From Hermatobates lingyangjiaoensis (taxonomy: Eukaryota > Arthropoda > Insecta > Hemiptera > Hermatobatidae): a stretch of 64,000 nt of DNA. Both the position numbers and the translations under genes were made by a program. The notes below the pieces were generated by a model. That model was not told the DNA's origin, did no database searches, and saw only the letters and a list, made by a program, of their open reading frames with translations. Positions 60,901 to 64,000 of the stretch are shown in pieces (within the stretch, counting starts at the first letter, position 1; each line of letters opens with the position of its first letter). Location: contig JAPFBL010000943.1 of NCBI GenBank assembly GCA_026182355.1, positions 1 through 64,000 of the forward strand, in the 5' to 3' direction.

Positions 60901-63460
60901 CTTTGAAATTTGTTTTAGTTGCTGACGACGTTGTGGTGACTACGAAACACAATGACGATGTTCAGTACATATGGGAAAGTGATGCTTCTAGTTTTAGGAT
61001 CGCAGAAGATCCAAGAGGAAACAGCTTGCTTAGAGGAACCCAAATCAGGTTTGTGATTTTTAACAAAAAGAGTGACTTTGTATACATGCAAATATGAACC
61101 ATAGTGTCTTACCTGTAATCAATATAAGGGAACAGGTGATAAATAAACTCTTAGGTTTTTTTTTTTCTTTAAGGAGGTGAAATGCATTTACACATATTGT
61201 GCTAGGCTCGGCTCCCAAATAAACCACACTACCAACTAAAACACCCCCTTTTCTTCTTGGACACTAGCCTGGAACTGTTTCCCACATTACCTCAGGCTAG
61301 GCCAATCAGTTTTTATTTTTTTGTTAAGGAGGTGAAATGCATTTACACACATTGTGCTGGGCTCCCAGTAAACTAGACTACCAACTAAAACACCCCCTTT
61401 TGTTCTTGGACACTAACCTGGAACTGTTTCCCACATTACCTCAGGCTAGGCCATTCATTACCTTACGAAAGGCATCCTTGAATTTAGAATTACTCATTCC
61501 CTTCTAAGTGCCTCTTTTTTGTAGAGAGGATACTTTTGACTAGGCCGTCAATCATTTTCCATACATCAGCCCTCTCTAACATTTTGGCCATGATGGTTTC
61601 TGGTGAGAATATACTAATTTTCTTCACCAAATCATTTCTTACATACAAATAATGTGTGCTCTACATCATCTATTGCTGAACAATACAGACACTCGGAAGT
61701 CTCGTGCTTTCTTATCTTGTATAGGCACGGCGCGGAAGTTCCCATGTCCGCTGAGAAATTGCGTAAGATAGTACCCCACCTCTCCATGACCTCTCTCTGC
61801 CCACAATCGGACATCTCCAATAATCTTGAAGTCCAGCGCCCTCTAGTTTCGTGTTCCCACACCTCTTGCCATTTGTCTAGGGTACGCCTTCTTCCTTCTG
61901 ACCGAGTGGATTCTCTGTCGACTTCTTACTTTCTTTGGTAAATGGTCTCCCTTTCTCTCGCTAACAGGTCAACACGAATGATGCTAGCTATCAACAGGAC
62001 TACAGGCTCTCATACCGTGCAATAGCTGTTCTTGATATGAGGGCTATTATTATCATTAATTGAGGATGACTATAGCACTGCGTCTTAAGAACTATTGTAC
62101 TTCCCACTCTTCTGTACTAAAGTACCCCAGCAGTTAGCTTCAACGCCTCCAAGAAGCTCAGCACTTTTGCTGGGTCCAACAGTAAAAGTTTTTCTATGGT
62201 TTTGTTGAGTGTCGTGAAGCACCTACCTCTGTGCAGCAAAGTTGTCTGACAGTCAGCCAGCAGGAGCAACGGTGTCTCTTCCTCTTCTTTACAGAATCTG
62301 CACAAACCATCATTTACAATATTAAATTTTTTATTAATTATTTCATATTTTTTTTCTTTTTTGTATTTTTATTTAAAACACATTACAGTATTCAGTAAGG
62401 TCAGGATTCTCCCTCTGTTAGAAAGGTCGTTTTTGAGCTTTATAGGCTTTTATAAAGGTGCATCCATTATTCGCGGATTTTCGCTTTTCGCGTGTGTCTT
62501 TGGTCCCCATTATCCGCAAAAAGTGAGGATTACTGTATACACTAAGTTAGGCAACATTTAGAACTCCTAATGTAGAATGTTGATTGTGTATCACAAAGTT
62601 GTGAGTTCCTTTGTGGGGCTGCCACTGCAACCTACCTTTACGAACCTGGATATTATTCAAATTTACAATATTTATTCATGTGCTGCATTTTTTTTTCAGT
62701 TTACATCTAAAGGACGAAGCTCTGGATTACCTTGAAGTGGACACCTTGAAGAATTTGGTCAAGAAGTATTCGCAGTTCATTAATTTTCCCATCTACTTGT
62801 GGGCTGACAAGGTAGAGATAATGTTTTGCCTTATGACGAGAAAATGCTATGGTGCGTGCGGTTTATGAAGACATTTCTTCTTCTTGGAATTTGGTCATGG
62901 TTAATATAAGGAAACACCTTTTTCGCCAATGTTTCGTCTTTATTTTAAGACATCCTCATGGTTATAAACTAACAAAAAACAATAAACATTTGTCATATCT
63001 ACTTTACATTTATCATAAAAAATTCAAAAAACTTACTTTTGAATTTTTTATGATGAATGTAAAGTAGATATGACAAATGTCTATTGGTTTTTGTTAGTTT
63101 ATAGCCCTGAGGATGTCTTAAAATAAAGACGAAACGTTGGCGAAAAGCTGATTCTAAATATTTACCCTGATCAAATTCCGAGAAGAAGAAAAAGTGTTTA
63201 TTAGTAATTGTGGTCAAGAAAACAATACCTTATAATAATATATCTATTTGGATAAATTATAATTTATTTGTAATCTTCTTACAGACTGTAACTGTTGAAG
63301 AACCGACTGAAGAAGATAAAAAAGAAGAAGATGATGAATTAGTAAAAGATGATGATGTTAAAGTTGAAGATGATTCGGAAAAGCCGAAGACTAAATCAGT
63401 GGAAAAAACTATCTGGGAGTGGGTGTTGCTGAACGATGCGAAGCCGATATGGACCAGGAA
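51993..63460 (+). CDS. HSP90B1: endoplasmin (GRP94, ER HSP90), 5' part, eight exons, continues past window
   Basis: ER-lumen HSP90-family ATPase chaperone for secreted and membrane proteins. Exons read by splice sites and continuous phase: 51993-52038, 52159-52239, 53527-53687, 57319-57435, 59200-59398, 60919-61048, 62700-62811, 63285-63460; all introns are GT-AG. About 340 residues are seen; the family is usually near 800, so the rest lies beyond the window. Exon 1 gives a signal peptide ([16 protein letters not shown], then SCRAEDE). The SREGSRTDDEVV stretch is typical of endoplasmin and separates it from cytosolic HSP90. ATPase motifs visible: [15 protein letters not shown] (catalytic Glu and Mg-binding Asn), [17 protein letters not shown] and GQFGVGFYS. 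Exon 8 encodes the acidic and lysine-rich charged linker and then EKTIWEW, the start of the middle domain. No frame break is seen. Introns 2 to 7 are full of repeats. An ER-stress element sits upstream. Confidence 0.97.
52980..53130. repeat. inverted repeat pair with CTGATGA and GAAAC pieces, intron 2
   Basis: TTGTTTCGATATTCATCATC (53020s) and TTCCTGATGACGAATATCGA (53100s) are inverted variants of one motif about 75 bases apart. The rest of intron 2 (52240-53526) shows no gene or repeat that I recognise. Confidence 0.6.
53880..54250 (+). repeat. 105-bp minisatellite, about 3.5 copies, intron 3
   Basis: CTCAGGTCTTC recurs at 53911, 54016, 54121 and 54226, an exact 105-base period with a few substitutions. 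Because 105 is a multiple of three, it creates a long but meaningless open frame of 35-residue repeats. Confidence 0.95.
54257..54765 (+). repeat. polypyrimidine tract of (CCCTCCMTCATC)-type repeats, intron 3
   Basis: About 500 bases of almost pure C/T with short A-containing units (ATCATCC, CCTCCCT, TTCTTCC) on plus. The strand bias is extreme, and such mirror-rich tracts can form triplex DNA. Confidence 0.92.
55206..55792 (+). mobile_element. Tc1/mariner-type element, internally deleted, intron 3
   Basis: Inverted repeats of about 45 bases beginning CAGGGTGTCTATAAAGTCCG, flanked by TA at both sides. The plus ORF 55407-55661 encodes the transposase C-terminus: [23 protein letters not shown] ([20 protein letters not shown] in the shifted frame), LEDLKARI and NGGHVE-like (NDGGHVET). 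Only this last third of the gene remains. Confidence 0.88.
56018..56340. repeat. palindromic repeat pair with hammerhead-like cores, intron 3
   Basis: The left arm (AGGGTAAAAAGCTAATG, later AACGCGTTTCGAACACTTAG) and right arm (ACACGTGTTCC-type variant, later TAGCTTTTTACCCTAC) are inverted copies around 56180. The minus-strand core at 56079-56107 is CUGAGGA, a GAACAC...GUGUUC stem-loop and GAAAC. The right core is mutated (CCAAAC). Confidence 0.8.
56460..56830 (-). mobile_element. LINE C-terminal fragment, intron 3
   Basis: The plus strand shows the same sequence as 62060-62300 (TTCAACGCCTCCAAGAAGCT, TGCAGAATCTGCACAAACCA), so the minus strand carries the same [12 protein letters not shown] protein end, here with more damage. 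After about 56830 further degraded sequence continues; a block at 57000-57200 repeats 55850-56420 (CTAAGGAAAATGATTTTCT). Confidence 0.6.
57470..57660. repeat. palindrome with AAGACCGCTTGTTAC arms, intron 4
   Basis: Two inverted copies of AAGATCTTTCAACCGTAACA around 57575, flanked by TGGGAAAACAAGACTAAG and its complement. The same family is at 59720-60330. Confidence 0.8.
57866..57934 (-). ncRNA. hammerhead ribozyme-like motif in endoplasmin intron 4
   Basis: Same family as 49419-49484: a CUGAUGA core, stem-loop GAACA...UGUUC, GAAAC, and a stem I pairing AGCACC with GGUGUC. The cleavage triplet is UUC and stem III is weakened. The flanking ACACAAATGAAGTTT-type sequence is shared with 49400 and 27560. 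Confidence 0.5.
59591..60885 (+). mobile_element. hAT relic in endoplasmin intron 5
   Basis: The left end resembles CAGAGGTTCCCAAAGTGGG and the right end, inverted, CAAGAGTTTTTCAAC. A plus-strand fragment at 60466-60678 reads [20 protein letters not shown], then [19 protein letters not shown], the C-terminal region of ZBED5/FAM200-like hAT transposases. Clear target duplications are not visible. Confidence 0.78.
59720..60340. repeat. tandem and inverted repeat cluster with a CUGACGA core, intron 5
   Basis: A unit of about 220 bases (marked by CATAAAAGGATTT at 59738 and 59958, and GACAGCTAGCGGATAG twice) is tandemly duplicated, and an inverted partial copy follows at 60245-60340. On plus, 60265-60296 reads CUGACGA, a stem-loop ACCG...CGGU and GAAAG, a hammerhead-like core. 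It is nested in the hAT relic 59591-60885. Confidence 0.75.
61460..62040 (-). mobile_element. R1-like LINE C-terminal fragment, intron 6
   Basis: The minus strand encodes, with frameshifts, a [17 protein letters not shown] segment, [12 protein letters not shown], and [20 protein letters not shown] (61632-61862). The Cys-x2-Cys ... His-x4-Cys finger at the end of R1-clade proteins is clear. A 153-bp tandem repeat (AAGGAGGTGAAATGCATTTA at 61172 and 61325) lies downstream and may be its 3' tail. Confidence 0.72.
62055..62310 (-). mobile_element. LINE C-terminal fragment, intron 6
   Basis: The minus strand encodes [20 protein letters not shown] and a [15 protein letters not shown] end, the C-terminal zinc-finger region that follows RNase H in several non-LTR elements. 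A degraded copy is at 56505-56830 in intron 3, also minus. Confidence 0.7.
62380..62540 (-). mobile_element. pogo-type element fragment, intron 6
   Basis: Shares the TTCAGTAAGGTCAGGATTCT block with 45943-46578 and ends with an inverted CAGTAATCCTCACTTTTTGC. It is a shortened relative of that element. Confidence 0.65.
62922..63145. repeat. palindromic repeat pair, intron 7
   Basis: Two inverted copies of about 100 bases meet near 63030. Each reads, outward, an AT-rich segment with AAAGTAGATATGACAAATGT, then TTTGTTAGTTTATA, then the hammerhead-like core and GAAACGTTGGCG. It lies between endoplasmin exons 7 and 8 without touching the splice sites. Confidence 0.85.
63073..63142 (+). ncRNA. hammerhead ribozyme-like motif in endoplasmin intron 7
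   Basis: Order: AAUGUC with GUC as cleavage triplet, a long stem I loop, CUGAGGA, a stem-loop (GUCUU...AAGAC), GAAA, then CGUU, which pairs with AAUG next to the triplet. It forms the right arm of a palindrome; the left arm (62924-62993, minus) carries the same motif but with AUGAGGA in place of CUGAGGA. Confidence 0.55.
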
Positions 63461-63507
63461 GTGAGTGGATGTTGAACTGGCTTTAGTTTGATATAACTTA
63501 CACACTT

Positions 63508-63700
63508 GCAGGTTAGCTGAATGGTTAATGCACTCGCCTCTGGACTGGTAATCCCGGGTTCAATACCCACCTGACTTTGATTTATTTGATTTATTTACGC
63601 GGGAGGTGAATAAATCTGAGTGAGTACGTCGTCCCTCGGAGAGGACGTTAAGCCGTCTCTACGATGTTATAAGGTACTCATTAAATATCCCCTACCCGAA
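63508..63700 (+). mobile_element. tRNA-derived SINE, intron 8
   Basis: The head has pol III A and B boxes: TTAGCTGAATGGTTAATGC and GGTTCAATACC, within a tRNA-like 70-base stretch. It is followed by a body with GAGAGGACGTTAAGCCGTCT. The head does not fold as a clean cloverleaf and runs into the SINE body, so I do not call a tRNA gene. Confidence 0.72.
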
Positions 63701-63804
63701 ATGCACTTGAGTTTAAAAGCAAACTTTAGGATTCCCAATGTAGAATCTGTAAAATCATCGATGAAACAAAAAGCTGGTAAACGGCTGACGTTATCACCCG
63801 CTAG

Positions 63805-64000
63805 GGTAGAGATGTCAAACTCAATTGTACAAGGGGCCGAAATTCAAAACCCACTTTAAATCGCGGGCCGAATAGGATAAACATTTATTTAACACACTAA
63901 AACTAAATGTTTCTTTTAACATAAATGTGAATAAAAATAGACAGGAATGTTATTCTGAAACAAACTCAAACCTTAAATTACTTCTATTTAATTTTTTGCT
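63805..64000. mobile_element. possible hAT-type element end, cut by window
   Basis: AGAGATGTCAAACTCAATTG followed by GGGGCCGAAATTC and GCGGGCCGAATA resembles the ends of hAT elements rich in GGGCCG. The other end lies outside the window. Confidence 0.4.

Noticed and set aside
63508..63580. Possible tRNA gene
   Set aside because: A and B boxes are present but the cloverleaf is poor, and SINE body sequence follows directly.

Overview
The window is animal nuclear DNA: AT-rich, with spliced genes, tandem C2H2 zinc-finger genes and many transposon families. An arthropod is the best guess, from the SEIKVEEDP-type N-terminus of the zinc-finger genes, insect-like endoplasmin residues, and the mix of Helitron, Merlin, pogo, mariner and Penelope-like elements. 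The sequence alone does not prove the group.

Region 1 (about 2,900-42,900) is a tandem segmental duplication of five units. Stop codons of the zinc-finger genes lie at 4717, 13309, 23203, 30812 and 39025, so spacing is 7.6-9.9 kb. Every unit carries a minus-strand multi-C2H2 gene. Units 2-5 also have a minus-strand hAT transposase remnant just upstream of it, and the units share spacer blocks. I could rebuild a three-exon model for the gene: a start exon of 25-28 coding bases, a 63-base exon, and one large exon with acidic lysine motifs and 14-17 fingers. Copies 3 and 5 are open throughout. Copy 4 has one in-frame nonsense codon. Copies 1 and 2 are shifted or stopped at several places.

The units were later hit by other elements: Helitron head-to-tail dimers (window start, 8250-10263, about 19690-22690), a Merlin inside one Helitron (20637-21549, 9-bp target duplication), a mariner inside one hAT (17535-18295), a pogo element (29438-30043) and a Penelope-like retroelement (reverse-transcriptase part at 37240-38305, a separate GIY-YIG part at 10445-10597). 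Paralogous units give empty sites for several of these.

Region 2 (42,900-50,400) has no recognisable host gene. It holds an inverted copy of the 35.4-37.2 kb dispersed repeat, itself interrupted by a hAT MITE and a pogo-type element, plus a hAT element at 47.35-48.26 kb and palindromic repeats with hammerhead-ribozyme-like cores.

Region 3 (50,466-64,000) holds two host genes head to head: an unrecognised acidic, lysine-rich protein on minus (280 codons) and, on plus, the first eight coding exons of endoplasmin (GRP94/HSP90B1), which runs off the window. A perfect ER-stress response element lies between them, 117 bases before the endoplasmin ATG. The endoplasmin introns carry a 105-bp minisatellite, a long polypyrimidine tract, a Tc1/mariner-type relic, palindromes with hammerhead-like cores, a hAT relic, LINE fragments and a tRNA-derived SINE.
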